Source: Pseudomonadota bacterium (GTDB taxonomy: Bacteria > Desulfobacterota > Syntrophobacteria > Syntrophobacterales > Syntrophobacteraceae). Taken from it: DNA of 64,000 bases. The notes under the pieces are model-generated. The model saw nothing but the letters and a program-made list of their open reading frames with translations, was not told the DNA's origin and did not search any database. Numbering within the stretch: the first letter of the stretch is position 1; each line of letters opens with the position of its first letter. The translations under genes were made by a program, and so were the position numbers. The stretch covers positions 1 to 64,000 of the forward strand of contig JAEZHY010000136.1 in NCBI GenBank assembly GCA_023416335.1. The letters run 5' to 3'. Positions 35,583 to 44,881 of the stretch are shown one piece after another.

Positions 35583-37108
35583 GGATCGGTAAAACCCACC
35601 TCCTCGAGGAACGTGTCAATTGCCTGTCTGGCTTTGAATCTGTCCCGGACATCGTTCAGCATTATTGCTGCGGCATAGGTCCTGCCCGAAGGTCCTGAAA
35701 CGTACCCGGCAAAACCGATCACGTCGTTAAGCGTTCCGGTTTTACCCCGTACGATCAGCCCCGGTTTGTGCATGCGGCGCCTGAGTGTTCCTTCCTCCGC
35801 GTTGGCCGCCAGCGAGGATATAAAATCATTCTGTATCGACGGATCGTTCCAGGCGGCAAAGAGCAACCGGCAAAAAGTCTGTGGGCTCACCCTGCATAAA
35901 CGGCTGAGGCCCGAGCCGCAATCAAGCACCCCCGTTTCTCCCGGTATGCCTGCTTCCCGCAGTGCCGCTTCCACGACGGCGATCCCTTTTGCGGAGGTGC
36001 CGGGAGGGCCCGCGATATATCCGCCAAGCGATCGGAGGACCATCTCGGCCATGAAATTATTACTGTACTTGTTCAGCACGGAAACAAGTTCGCTAAGCGG
36101 AGGAGATTCGTAAGCGGCAATGACTTTTGCCTCTTGCGGAGTGGTCCCCTCCCTGACCGTTGAGCCCTCTACTTTAATACCGGAACGCTCCAGGGCCGTC
36201 CGGATGGCATGTGCGAAAAGGCCGGCAGGATCTGCAGCTTGAAACCGGTATTCACGGGAACGTGCACCCCTGGCGGAAATCTGCCCTGTGACCTGGAACT
36301 GTTCCTGACCGTTGCCTGCAGCACCGAGCGATCGAACGCGCAATGCATTGCCGCCCTTTTTCCCAAAAGTCGCCTGGCCGGTTAAGCGGACATAGCTCCC
36401 TGCCGGTGCGGAATCGACGGCGGCGGCTTTTCCGGGTTTGGCCGGAGCGGACACCTTGACGGTCAACTGGTTGAAATCTACAGCCGCGGCGGAAATGACG
36501 GGGTTATACAAGCCGATACAATCGGTATCCAGGCAGATACGCTCAGCTGCCGGCAGGAAAAAGCTGTTGTCGGCAATGATGCCGCCCCGGATTTGCCTGA
36601 TGCCGCGGTCCTTCAGGGCCTGGACAAGCAATTGAACTTTTTCATCGACGAAAAACGGATCGCCGCTGCCCCTGATCCAGATATCCCCCTGGACTATTCC
36701 GTCCACAGGATCGCTCGTGGCAAAAACCTGGGTGGTGAACCGGAAAGCAGGGCTGAGCTTTTTCAGGGCCGCATAACTCGTCAGGAGTTTTACGAGAGAT
36801 GCCGGGACAAACGCTTCACTGGACCTCTCCTGACAGACGACCTGTCCCGAAGGCAGGGCAATAAGCTGAAAAGCGGCACTCCCTGCCGCCTTACGGATCT
36901 GATCGATGGCCGGTTGAAGCTTGGGGTGCGATATTTCGGCAGCCGCAACCGGAGCCGCGGAGCGACAAAGCAGTGCCGCGAGCAGGAGCAGGAAGCAAGT
37001 TACGTGCCCACGACGAAAACGGCGATATCCGCGGCTTTCTTTCAAGCGGTGCGAGAGCAGAGGAGAAGATCTATCCGGTGTGAAGCATGATGTGAAACTA
37101 GACTTCAT
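35579..37108 (-). CDS. dacB: D-alanyl-D-alanine carboxypeptidase/endopeptidase (PBP4, peptidase S13)
   Basis: A 509-residue periplasmic penicillin-binding protein. A basic N-terminus leads to a hydrophobic segment (HVTCFLLLLAALLC). The three active-site motifs are visible: SxxK as ASLVKLL, SxN as YSNNF, and KTG as RGKTGTL. It trims or cuts peptidoglycan stem peptides. The ATG at 37106-37108 overlaps the end of aroA by 11 bp; a longer frame into aroA is unlikely. Confidence 0.92.
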   Translation of the reverse strand: MKSSFTSCFTPDRSSPLLSHRLKESRGYRRFRRGHVTCFLLLLAALLCRSAAPVAAAEISHPKLQPAIDQIRKAAGSAAFQLIALPSGQVVCQERSSEAFVPASLVKLLTSYAALKKLSPAFRFTTQVFATSDPVDGIVQGDIWIRGSGDPFFVDEKVQLLVQALKDRGIRQIRGGIIADNSFFLPAAERICLDTDCIGLYNPVISAAAVDFNQLTVKVSAPAKPGKAAAVDSAPAGSYVRLTGQATFGKKGGNALRVRSLGAAGNGQEQFQVTGQISARGARSREYRFQAADPAGLFAHAIRTALERSGIKVEGSTVREGTTPQEAKVIAAYESPPLSELVSVLNKYSNNFMAEMVLRSLGGYIAGPPGTSAKGIAVVEAALREAGIPGETGVLDCGSGLSRLCRVSPQTFCRLLFAAWNDPSIQNDFISSLAANAEEGTLRRRMHKPGLIVRGKTGTLNDVIGFAGYVSGPSGRTYAAAIMLNDVRDRFKARQAIDTFLEEVGFTDP

Positions 37109-38396
37109 TGTGCGATTCTGTTCCCATTGTATCGAAAAGTTCCCAAAAGGTTGGGAACGATTTACTGACGGAATCGGCCCCCTCGATTTCCACACCCGGG
37201 ATCCGAAGTCCGGCCAGGGCGAAAGCCATGGCTATTCTGTGGTCGTCGAATGCCGAAATTGGTTCCCTCGGAGGGGAGGGATTTCCCCCGTGAATGATAA
37301 GCCCGTCCTGCAATTCCTCCGTGCGAACGCTCAGGAGCCCCAGGCCCGCGGACACCGCTTCCAGTCTGTTGGATTCCTTGATACGCAGGTGGGCGACATT
37401 TCGGATTCGGGTCGTCCCATCGGCAAATGCCGCCAATACGGCCAGCGTAGGGACGGTATCGGGCATTTCATTCATATCTATATCGATCGGCAGCAGGTGT
37501 TCGGGCCCTCTTACGCGGACCCCCTCGGCCTCCCACTCCACCGCGCATCCCATCTTCTCGAGAACCTCGAGAAAACGGCAGTCGCCCTGGAGGCTGTCGG
37601 GCGAAACAGGGGACGTGAAGACCTCACCTCCCGTCAGCGCTGCGGCCCCCCAGAAATAGGATGCCGACGAGCAGTCACCCTCCACGGTGACATTGCGCGG
37701 CGCGTAAATCTGCGGTGCCGGGATGACTATTCGATTGGGTGCGACCTGTTCGAAGTGGATTCCCGCTTCTTTCATCATGCCAAGAGTGATCCTGACGTAA
37801 GGAAAGGATGCGGCAGGCTCCGGCCACTCGACTGTTACCTCATCCCTGGCCGCGGGTGCGGCGATGAGTATGCCGGACAGGAACTGGCTGCTTTTCGTTG
37901 CATCCACAAGAACTCGGCCGCCGTTGAGACCCTCGCTTTGGATCTCAACCGGCAGATATCCGGGGGATCCCAGCCAACGGACCCTCGCACCCAGCAGCTG
38001 GAGAGCTTCCGCTACCGGGCCGACGGGGCGTTCCCGGAGACGTTCGGTGCCGTCGAGTACGAAATTCCCTGCCCCCGCCGATACCAGTGCAAGGAGCAGG
38101 CGGGTGCTCGTACCGCTGTTTCCGAGCAGAATCGGGTTCTCCTGGTGTCGCCATCGATCCGGGGACGGAGTGACGGAGACCGAGTTACAGCGCCACACAA
38201 CATCCGCTCCCAGCTGTCTGAGCGCCCTGACTGTGAGCTTTGTGTCCTCCGACCGTAAAGGATTCCAAATCTCGCTGGGTTCGGAGGCCAGGGCAGCCAT
38301 GATGAGCGCGCGGTGGGTTATGGACTTGGATCCGGGAAGGGAGACTCTGGCCTTTATTCTTGATACGGGCTTTATTGGCTTAACGAGACTATTCAT
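37098..38396 (-). CDS. aroA: 3-phosphoshikimate 1-carboxyvinyltransferase (EPSP synthase)
   Basis: A 432-residue enzyme. LPGSKSITHRALIMAALA at the N-terminus, LLGNSGTSTRLLLAL, TKSSQFLSG and the C-terminal DDHRIAMAFALAGL are the shikimate-3-phosphate and PEP binding motifs of EPSP synthase. It catalyses the penultimate step towards chorismate. It overlaps aroE by 8 bp. Confidence 0.95.
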   Translation of the reverse strand: MNSLVKPIKPVSRIKARVSLPGSKSITHRALIMAALASEPSEIWNPLRSEDTKLTVRALRQLGADVVWRCNSVSVTPSPDRWRHQENPILLGNSGTSTRLLLALVSAGAGNFVLDGTERLRERPVGPVAEALQLLGARVRWLGSPGYLPVEIQSEGLNGGRVLVDATKSSQFLSGILIAAPAARDEVTVEWPEPAASFPYVRITLGMMKEAGIHFEQVAPNRIVIPAPQIYAPRNVTVEGDCSSASYFWGAAALTGGEVFTSPVSPDSLQGDCRFLEVLEKMGCAVEWEAEGVRVRGPEHLLPIDIDMNEMPDTVPTLAVLAAFADGTTRIRNVAHLRIKESNRLEAVSAGLGLLSVRTEELQDGLIIHGGNPSPPREPISAFDDHRIAMAFALAGLRIPGVEIEGADSVSKSFPTFWELFDTMGTESHNEV

Positions 38397-39225
38397 CGCC
38401 TGCGGCTTCTTCCAGGGCTTCTCGCATCGCGGTTATGGCGGGCTTGTCCGGAATCTGATGTCCAAGCCACCATTCAAGCTGAGCGACGCCCTGATACAAG
38501 AGCATATCGAGGCCGGAAACAATCTTGCACCCGGCGGCTTTTGCCATTTTTGAAAACTCCGTCCAACGCGGACGATAGACTATGTCCATCACGGTCATAT
38601 TGGGATTGAAAAAGGAATCAGAAACGAGAGGTCTCGATCTCTGGCCTTCCAAACCGACCGACGTGCACTGGACAATTATTTCGTAATTCGGGCCGTTTCC
38701 ATCCAATGAGTCTAACGGAATGAACTCACCTCTGACTTCCTTCGAAAGGGTGAGACCACGCTCTATACACCGGTTTGAAATCGTAACGTTGGCTCCGGCC
38801 CTGTTCAGACCGTATGCAACGGCTCGTGCTGCGCCTCCTGCCCCCAGGATGAGAGCATTCCGTCCGCCGACTTCGCAAACCCGGGAAAGCGCGTGCAATG
38901 CGCCAAGCCAGTCCGTGTTCCGTCCCTGCCATCCCAGATTGGTCCTGCGCAGTGTGTTGACCGCCCCGATCTCCTCAGCCGTTTCATCGATCTCTTCGGC
39001 AAGGCGGCAGGTCATTTCCTTGTAAGGAATCGTCACGCTGAGACCGCTGAAGCCGATCTTGTGCAAAAGGTTGAGGTCGGAAGCAAGCTCATCGACATAG
39101 AACGCGGTGTACATTGCCGGCATTCCCATTGCCCTGAAAGCCGCATTCATCATGATCGGGCTCAGACTGTGGCGTACAGGATTTCCGATCACTGCAAAGA
39201 GCCTGTTCTGTTCCGGTCTGATCAT
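38389..39225 (-). CDS. aroE: Shikimate dehydrogenase
   Basis: A 278-residue NADP-dependent enzyme: VIGNPVRHSLSPIMMNAAF (shikimate binding), LSVTIPYKEM with the catalytic Lys, NTLRRTNLGWQGRNTDW, and the glycine-rich LGAGGAARAVAY. It reduces 3-dehydroshikimate to shikimate. Confidence 0.95.
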   Translation of the reverse strand: MIRPEQNRLFAVIGNPVRHSLSPIMMNAAFRAMGMPAMYTAFYVDELASDLNLLHKIGFSGLSVTIPYKEMTCRLAEEIDETAEEIGAVNTLRRTNLGWQGRNTDWLGALHALSRVCEVGGRNALILGAGGAARAVAYGLNRAGANVTISNRCIERGLTLSKEVRGEFIPLDSLDGNGPNYEIIVQCTSVGLEGQRSRPLVSDSFFNPNMTVMDIVYRPRWTEFSKMAKAAGCKIVSGLDMLLYQGVAQLEWWLGHQIPDKPAITAMREALEEAAGDE

Positions 39226-39321
39226 TTCAGTACTCTTTCGCGTATGTTCACCTCAACGAAATGGAAATGCCTTGCAGCTCAACTTTGAAGATGCTTGACG
39301 GATACTGATGAAAGGGTAATC

Positions 39322-40038
39322 TCATATCTCTGTAAGAGTCTCCAGCATATTCCTGAGGTCCGAAACGGAAAACTGCCCCGGTGCCCCCTCGGGCTGACCG
39401 GGCAATTGCGCATATGTCCAGGGACTCCCGAACAGGGTGCATACGAGCCTGCTCCACTTCCCTGCAGCTCCCATGCAGAATGCAATCAGGTCCACACCGA
39501 AATGATTTCGGGCTCGTGGAATCAGCTCGAGTATCCGCAGATTATCTTCAGCCGAATGGGCCAAAGTTACTATCTTTATAGCATCAGCTCCCGTTTTGCA
39601 CATATTTTCCAATCGTGCATGCAAAATCCCCGTTTGAGGTGTTTCGACGGGATTATGCCATGAAACGAGAACTTTTGCCCCGAGCTTGCGGAAAACGGAA
39701 ACATTTCCTTCCGCGGTGTCGTGTTCGATATCTATCCACTCTGCGCCGGATACGGCCGCGCGCTCGAGAATCTGAAGCCGGGCTTCCTCCGGACCGTAAA
39801 AGGATCCCATCTCTCTTAGCGGCCTGTTCGTTGCCAGCACCGGGTGACGGTCTTCTTCGGAAAGTGCATCCAGGTAGAGTCCCAGGTCGTCTGAATGCTT
39901 TCCTGAAAATCGATCGATCCTCCACTCAAGCAGGTCGATTCCGGGAAAGTGCAGCCATGCCGGAAACTCTTCCGGAGAACAGTCAACCAGGCATCCACAG
40001 ATTCCGCCTTTGATTTTTTCCGGTTCAGGCCTGCTCAT
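39322..40038 (-). CDS. aroD: 3-dehydroquinate dehydratase, type I
   Basis: A 238-residue TIM-barrel enzyme. LLEWRIDRF supplies the substrate-binding EWR, SWHNPVETP the catalytic His, and DAIKIVTLAHS the Schiff-base Lys. The C-terminal FGSPWTYAQLPGQPEGAPGQFS is typical. ATG 40036-40038 follows GGGGAACGCG and overlaps the pheA end by 14 bp. It dehydrates 3-dehydroquinate made by the downstream-named but upstream-located aroB'. Confidence 0.93.
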   Translation of the reverse strand: MSRPEPEKIKGGICGCLVDCSPEEFPAWLHFPGIDLLEWRIDRFSGKHSDDLGLYLDALSEEDRHPVLATNRPLREMGSFYGPEEARLQILERAAVSGAEWIDIEHDTAEGNVSVFRKLGAKVLVSWHNPVETPQTGILHARLENMCKTGADAIKIVTLAHSAEDNLRILELIPRARNHFGVDLIAFCMGAAGKWSRLVCTLFGSPWTYAQLPGQPEGAPGQFSVSDLRNMLETLTEI

Positions 40039-41167
40039 CGCGTTCCCCGCCCCTGCTGCAACCCATGCGCATCTTCTCCTTTTCAAGCCGGAACGGCCGG
40101 GCCGGATCGCTTCGCGGATATGAGCCGAGAATTTTCAGGAAAGTGACGTTTTCGGCGAGAGCATCCATGGCCGCGCGAACCGGGGCGTCGTCCTGATGGC
40201 CTTCGATGTCGGCGTAGAAGAGGTACTGCCACGAGAATAGCCTGTTCGGCCGCGACTCGATTCTGGTCATATTGATGGACGAGAGGGCGCCGAGGGCGTT
40301 GTGAAGCGCTCCGGGCTTATCCGAGACGGCAAAAAGGATCGATGTCTTGTCTTTTCCTGTCGGGAGGTTCGAGTAATTGCCGAGGGCAAGGAACCGGGTG
40401 GTGTTTCCGGGATGGTCCTCTATTCGTTCGGCGAGAATCTCCAGCCCGTAATGCTGTGCCGCATACAGGTTGCAAATGGCCGCGCCGTTCGGGTCTTCCC
40501 CGGCCAATATCGCCGCTCTGGCGGTGGAGGCGCATTCGGAATGCTCGACGGGTCCCAGGTTTTCCAATATCCAGCCGCGGCACTGCTCGATTGCCTGGGA
40601 ATGTCCGTAGAGGCGTTTCACTTCTCCCAGGCTTTTGGCTCCGCCGCAGAGGTAATGCGATATTTCCAGGTAGAACTCGCTGATAACGCGTACCTCCCGC
40701 TGGTAGAGCAGGTCCATGCTGTGTCCGACCCCACCCTGGACGGAATTCTCAATCGGAATCACCGCATGGTGAGCCTTCCCCTTGAGAAAGCTGTCGAAAA
40801 CCTCTTCGAGAGAAGAGCAGGGCAGGTAAGCTGCCGAATGGCCAAACAGGGATATGGACGCCAGATGAGAATAGGTCCATTCAGGTCCGAGAAAGGATAC
40901 CTGGAGCTTATACTGGAGGAGCCGCGATGCAGCAAAGATCTCACGATAGATGGACCGCAGGGATTCCTCGGACAAGGGGCCCGGGTTCAACTCCGATAGT
41001 CGGTGAAATATGATTTCTTCCCGTTCCGGATGAAACAGGGGAAGACCCTGCGATGCCTTTATGCGTCCAACAACTGTGGCCAGTTCCATTCGCCTGTTCA
41101 AAAGGGCCAGCAGGTCGGAATCGATACGGTCGATTTCTTCTCTGATGTTTGTAAGACTTTCTTCCAC
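40025..41167 (-). CDS. pheA: Bifunctional chorismate mutase / prephenate dehydratase
   Basis: A 380-residue protein with three parts: an AroQ chorismate mutase (NIREEIDRIDSDLLALLNRR, residues about 1-90), a prephenate dehydratase (FLGPEWTYSHLAS ... GNTTRFLALG, about 95-275) and an ACT domain with the ESRP phenylalanine-binding motif (about 285-360). It makes phenylpyruvate and is probably feedback-inhibited by phenylalanine. The start is likely the GTG at 41165-41167 (V-E-E-S-L), the normal family start; a TTG 12 codons upstream is the alternative. Confidence 0.93.
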   Translation of the reverse strand: MEESLTNIREEIDRIDSDLLALLNRRMELATVVGRIKASQGLPLFHPEREEIIFHRLSELNPGPLSEESLRSIYREIFAASRLLQYKLQVSFLGPEWTYSHLASISLFGHSAAYLPCSSLEEVFDSFLKGKAHHAVIPIENSVQGGVGHSMDLLYQREVRVISEFYLEISHYLCGGAKSLGEVKRLYGHSQAIEQCRGWILENLGPVEHSECASTARAAILAGEDPNGAAICNLYAAQHYGLEILAERIEDHPGNTTRFLALGNYSNLPTGKDKTSILFAVSDKPGALHNALGALSSINMTRIESRPNRLFSWQYLFYADIEGHQDDAPVRAAMDALAENVTFLKILGSYPRSDPARPFRLEKEKMRMGCSRGGERDEQA

Positions 41168-41226
41168 TTTGCTGCATCTGCCTCGATGGTTGAAATTAAT
41201 CAAACCGGACAGTCCCGTCCGGTGAA

Positions 41227-42243
41227 TTATCCTTCCCGGATCGTCTCGTCCACTTTCACCCCGAAGTGACGGCCCGCATGTTCGGACGCAATCAGGATGG
41301 AGTCGCCGGGTGCCAGTTTCGAAATCGAGATTCCTTCTCCCTCCGGCGTTGTCAGGCGTATCGTTTCCGCATTCTGCAGAAGGATCGTTCCTCTCATTCC
41401 TTCACAGGAAGCCTCAACAAGTACGAGCGGACGCTTCTCGATCTTGACCCTTCCGACAGTCGCCTCTTCCGAGGTACCATCGAGTCGAAAAATGAGGACG
41501 CTCTTTCCCGCTTCGAGTTCGCTCAGGTAGCACGTCTTCCCTCCCGGCACTCGTATGTACGAGTGGACCGGTCCGGCGTTCACTCGGAAAGGCCTGGGCG
41601 AAACGTAAGGATTTTCAGCCGTTTCGGCCTGAACGAGAAACAGGAACGCGCTCGAATTACCGACGAGCATTCCCTCTCCCGGAACCATGAAAGTGCAGGT
41701 ATCCACGCAGACCCGATCGCCCATTCCGCCGGGACTGATGCTTTCGACCCGGGCAACTGCAAAGGATTCAAATTCTGCCGACTTCTTTACCCGGGCTATG
41801 AGGTTTCTCAATTCCGCAGCATCACTCGTAGAGATTACCACACCAGCGGCCCCTTTTTCGAGTACTCCCAGTGCAAGGTCGATTTCCCCGGCGGAAGACA
41901 CCGGCACCAGAAGATTGCCGGTACCGACGGCAAGAAGGTTTTCCACCGGGATGATTTCCCATGCTCTCGCGCCGGAACCCTCGGGGGCGGAAATAACGAC
42001 CGTGTTGCCGACCTGAAGCAGACCCATGATCGATGCCTCGTCTTCGGGACTGCCGAGAGGGGAGAACCGGACGTCCCTGCCCGGCTCCAGGTCGCCGCCT
42101 GTGCAGACCACGGAAACCCGGCCGAGGGCCTTTGCCCTGTCCGCAAATTCCTCGGGCAGAATCAGGGCGTCCGCCCCGCTTTCCAGAGCTGCCTGCGCCA
42201 ATTCATCCGACCATTCTTCCAGGCGGACCCACGCCTGTTTCAT
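41227..42243 (-). CDS. aroB': 3-dehydroquinate synthase II (AroB')
   Basis: A 338-residue protein of the archaeal-type family that cyclises 2-amino-3,7-dideoxy-D-threo-hept-6-ulosonate oxidatively to 3-dehydroquinate, replacing DAHP-dependent AroB. Recognised from SPGGMGDRVCVDTCTFMVPGEGMLVGNSSAFLFLVQAE, NAGPVHSYIRVPGGKTCYLSEL and EASCEGMRGTILLQNAETIRL-like segments. GGAAGGAATCGA precedes the ATG. It heads the aro operon. Its partner enzyme ADH synthase (aroA') is not in this window. Confidence 0.92.
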   Translation of the reverse strand: MKQAWVRLEEWSDELAQAALESGADALILPEEFADRAKALGRVSVVCTGGDLEPGRDVRFSPLGSPEDEASIMGLLQVGNTVVISAPEGSGARAWEIIPVENLLAVGTGNLLVPVSSAGEIDLALGVLEKGAAGVVISTSDAAELRNLIARVKKSAEFESFAVARVESISPGGMGDRVCVDTCTFMVPGEGMLVGNSSAFLFLVQAETAENPYVSPRPFRVNAGPVHSYIRVPGGKTCYLSELEAGKSVLIFRLDGTSEEATVGRVKIEKRPLVLVEASCEGMRGTILLQNAETIRLTTPEGEGISISKLAPGDSILIASEHAGRHFGVKVDETIREG

Positions 42244-42391
42244 TCGATTCCTTCCGGCAAAACGAGATAACCGATGCGACACGATGGTTTTAGCAGGATT
42301 AATAACATCTCGCGGGTGATTTTTTCAATGTGTTTGCGCTCTTGTTAAATACCGAGGAAAGAAAGGCTTTGCTGAGCGGCGCCGGCAATGT

Positions 42392-43315
42392 TCACCGGGT
42401 CGCTTTTTCGAACAGCGAGTGCGCCAATTTCTCGAACAGGTCTCTCTGTTCGAGCTTTCTCCGCCATTTTTCAGGAATCGCCGATTCGCCGAGGTAAGCT
42501 CCGGAGATCGCTCCTGCCATGGCCCCAAGGGTGTCCCTGTCTCCGCGGTTCAAAACGGCGCAATGAATACATTCCTCATAGGAATCCGGATACTTTGTGA
42601 AGCAGTATATAGCGAAGGGGAGAGATTCGTGCACGGCAACGGACCTTCCCAGTTCACGGGCCGAGGATGTATCCGGCGTGTCCGAAGCGGCAAGGTCTTC
42701 GATCAGGGCTATTTTTGCTCTAAACACGTCAGTGCGGGCAAAACGCGCAAGTTCGCCGAGAAAATACTTGCGCGGGAAACCGTCCTCCGGCTGCATTGCA
42801 AGGGCCAGCGAGACTGACTTTGCCTGTACCGCTGCTCCGTCAACGGCAAGTTCGTGAGTGTGGGTCGGCAGTGCGGATTCCCGGGCCCTATCGTACAACT
42901 CGTCGGGAGGGAAGAAGAGTCCTACAGGAGCGACCCGCATGGCCGAACCGTTTCCGAATGAACCCGTTCCGCCAAAAAGCTCGGTGGCGGCTTCGGCGTA
43001 TTTTATACCTTCCGATTCCACTCTCCGGAAGATCGACGGCGGTCCCGATGCATACCCGCGCCATGGATCCACGCTGTACTCTTCGTGAAACAGCGCTCCG
43101 AGATATTCCGGATCAATTGCCCCCTTCTCGATGAGACACTTCGCCACACTGATTGCCATGGCTGTATCGTCGGTATAGCGAAGATGGTGGGATATTTCGA
43201 TTTCAGCATCGAGGAGTATTCGACTGCGTGCGCGAAAGGCAAGTTCACCAATAGCGTCGCCGAGCGCGCTTCCTTTGAGGCAGCCGAGGAATTTGGAGAT
43301 GAGCGTGACCTGCAT
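42392..43315 (-). CDS. ADP-ribosylglycohydrolase family protein
   Basis: A 307-residue all-helical protein of the ARH/DraG family. The metal-ligand motifs are all visible: GSALGDAIGE, RYTDDTAMAIS and RGDRDTLGAMAGAISGAYLG, so it should be able to remove ADP-ribose from proteins, nucleic acids or small molecules. The start at 43313-43315 shares bases with the moaA stop (TGATG), so translation is coupled to moaA. No ADP-ribosyltransferase is seen nearby. Confidence 0.9.
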   Translation of the reverse strand: MQVTLISKFLGCLKGSALGDAIGELAFRARSRILLDAEIEISHHLRYTDDTAMAISVAKCLIEKGAIDPEYLGALFHEEYSVDPWRGYASGPPSIFRRVESEGIKYAEAATELFGGTGSFGNGSAMRVAPVGLFFPPDELYDRARESALPTHTHELAVDGAAVQAKSVSLALAMQPEDGFPRKYFLGELARFARTDVFRAKIALIEDLAASDTPDTSSARELGRSVAVHESLPFAIYCFTKYPDSYEECIHCAVLNRGDRDTLGAMAGAISGAYLGESAIPEKWRRKLEQRDLFEKLAHSLFEKATR

Positions 43316-44310
43316 CAGCCTCCAATGGAAAACATGGGGCGTGAAATGCACTTTCGGAATATGCGGCTGCCGAGTTCGTGTTTCTCCGGCTTCGTGCTGA
43401 TAGCCGAGCGGATGATGTCGGCAATTTCCCTGTCAAGAAGACCGTTTCTGAATGCCTGGCGCAAGTCGGTCTCCTCACGGGAAAAAAGGCAGGTCCTGAG
43501 TTTGCCGTCCGAGGTTACTCGAAGCCTGTTGCAGCTTGGACAGAAATGGTCGCTTACCGGGCTGATGATTCCGATCTTTCCCGGTGCGCCCCGGAAACGG
43601 AAGTGAAGGGCAGGGCCGTTGCTCTCGCCGTTATCGGCCGGATCGAGAACATCGATCCGCTTGAGACGTTCCAGTATGACATGGGCCGGAATGAACTTTC
43701 CGTCGTAGTCGGTTTCACTATCCCTGAAGGGCATGAATTCTATGAAGCGGACATGAAAAGGAAATTCGCGGGTAAGGCGGGCAAGGCTTTCGACTTCGTC
43801 GTCATTGACGCCTTGCATTATGACTGCATTGAGCTTAATCGGCGAAAGCCCCGCACGTTGCGCCGCCAGGATGCCTTCCCATACGCGATCGAATTGATCG
43901 TGCCTGGTGATCGCCGCGTATTTTTCCCGCTGCAGGCTGTCCAGGCTGACATTGATCCGCTTGATCCCGGCTTCCCGGAGTCCCTCGGCAAAATCGGAAA
44001 GGAGCACGCCGTTGGTCGTTATGCTCAGGCTCTTGAGCCCTGATATTTCGGAAATCCTCTTGCAGAGAGTCAGGGCGTCTTTTCTCACGAGCGGTTCTCC
44101 CCCCGTGATTCTGATTTTGGATATCCCCATTTCGGCGGCGATTCCGGCAAGTCGAACCACCTCCTCGTAGCGGAGGATTTCCGAGTGATCGACCTTGGGA
44201 ACGCCGTCTTCGGGCATGCAGTAGACGCAACGCAGATTGCACCTGTCCGTTATGGACAACCTGAGATAATCGATTTTCCGCTGAAAGGAATCGGTCGGAG
44301 GTGCGGGCAT
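43315..44310 (-). CDS. moaA: GTP 3',8-cyclase (molybdenum cofactor biosynthesis)
   Basis: A 331-residue radical SAM enzyme: CNLRCVYC (CxxxCxxC) at the N-terminus, TGGEPLVRK, and a C-terminal second cluster site FCPSCNRLRVTSDGKLRTC. It turns GTP into 3',8-cyclo-GTP, the first step to molybdopterin or tungstopterin. The ATG at 44308-44310 follows AAGGAAGATTC. The very C-terminus (RPMFSIGG) has the family's terminal double glycine. moaC and other moco genes are not adjacent. Confidence 0.95.
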   Translation of the reverse strand: MPAPPTDSFQRKIDYLRLSITDRCNLRCVYCMPEDGVPKVDHSEILRYEEVVRLAGIAAEMGISKIRITGGEPLVRKDALTLCKRISEISGLKSLSITTNGVLLSDFAEGLREAGIKRINVSLDSLQREKYAAITRHDQFDRVWEGILAAQRAGLSPIKLNAVIMQGVNDDEVESLARLTREFPFHVRFIEFMPFRDSETDYDGKFIPAHVILERLKRIDVLDPADNGESNGPALHFRFRGAPGKIGIISPVSDHFCPSCNRLRVTSDGKLRTCLFSREETDLRQAFRNGLLDREIADIIRSAISTKPEKHELGSRIFRKCISRPMFSIGG

Positions 44311-44443
44311 GAATCTTCCTTGTGACTGCAATTGCTGAACTAATCAAAAACCGAATAAGGTATCAAATAAGACATAACACCGGCGTTGAGTTTTACCAAA
44401 CATAAAAAGAGCAGTTAAGGAAGATTCTTGTGGGCGCTCCCGA

Positions 44444-44860
44444 TCAGGATACGCACTTTATGTCGATCAGGGGGGTCCCGTCCAAAGCGTCAATGCCGCG
44501 GACACGCAGGACGGTTCCTTTTATGTCCACTATTTCGACAGTGTCGACCGAAATGGGATTGGGGCGGTCCGGGCTGCGGGTGGAGAAGACGCCCCGCTTG
44601 GGCCGGGTTAGATCGTGCCTCGGGTGCACCTGCAGGACCTGCCGGTCCGCCTGGTGCATCCAGTAGAGTATCACTATTCTCTGTCCCACTTTGAGACCCG
44701 GGAAAGCATCACTGTACTTTTCCTCGACCACCAGTTCTCCTTCGACCGTTGCTTCGCTGCCCTGGCGGGGGGCGGTATCGCGGTCGGTCAGAGGACTGCG
44801 GATGAAACCGATCGGTTCCAGGACGATATCACGTGTGGCCTCTTGCGAAGGTATTTCCAT
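44444..44860 (-). CDS. trmO: tRNA (adenine(37)-N6)-methyltransferase TrmO (TsaA/YaeB family)
   Basis: A 138-residue protein with the single-sheeted beta-barrel TrmO motifs EPIGFIRSP, LYWMHQADR, FSTRSPDRPNPIS and GIDALDGTPLIDIK. The family N6-methylates t6A37 in tRNA using SAM. AAGGAG lies upstream of the ATG. This is the short form without the C-terminal domain found in E. coli. Confidence 0.9.
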   Translation of the reverse strand: MEIPSQEATRDIVLEPIGFIRSPLTDRDTAPRQGSEATVEGELVVEEKYSDAFPGLKVGQRIVILYWMHQADRQVLQVHPRHDLTRPKRGVFSTRSPDRPNPISVDTVEIVDIKGTVLRVRGIDALDGTPLIDIKCVS

Positions 44861-44881
44861 TTGGCTGTATCTCCTTTATCT

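Noticed and set aside
36921..38258. A 445-codon plus-strand frame opposite dacB and aroA
   Set aside because: It crosses two well-supported genes and shows the usual mirror codon pattern of GC-rich antisense frames.
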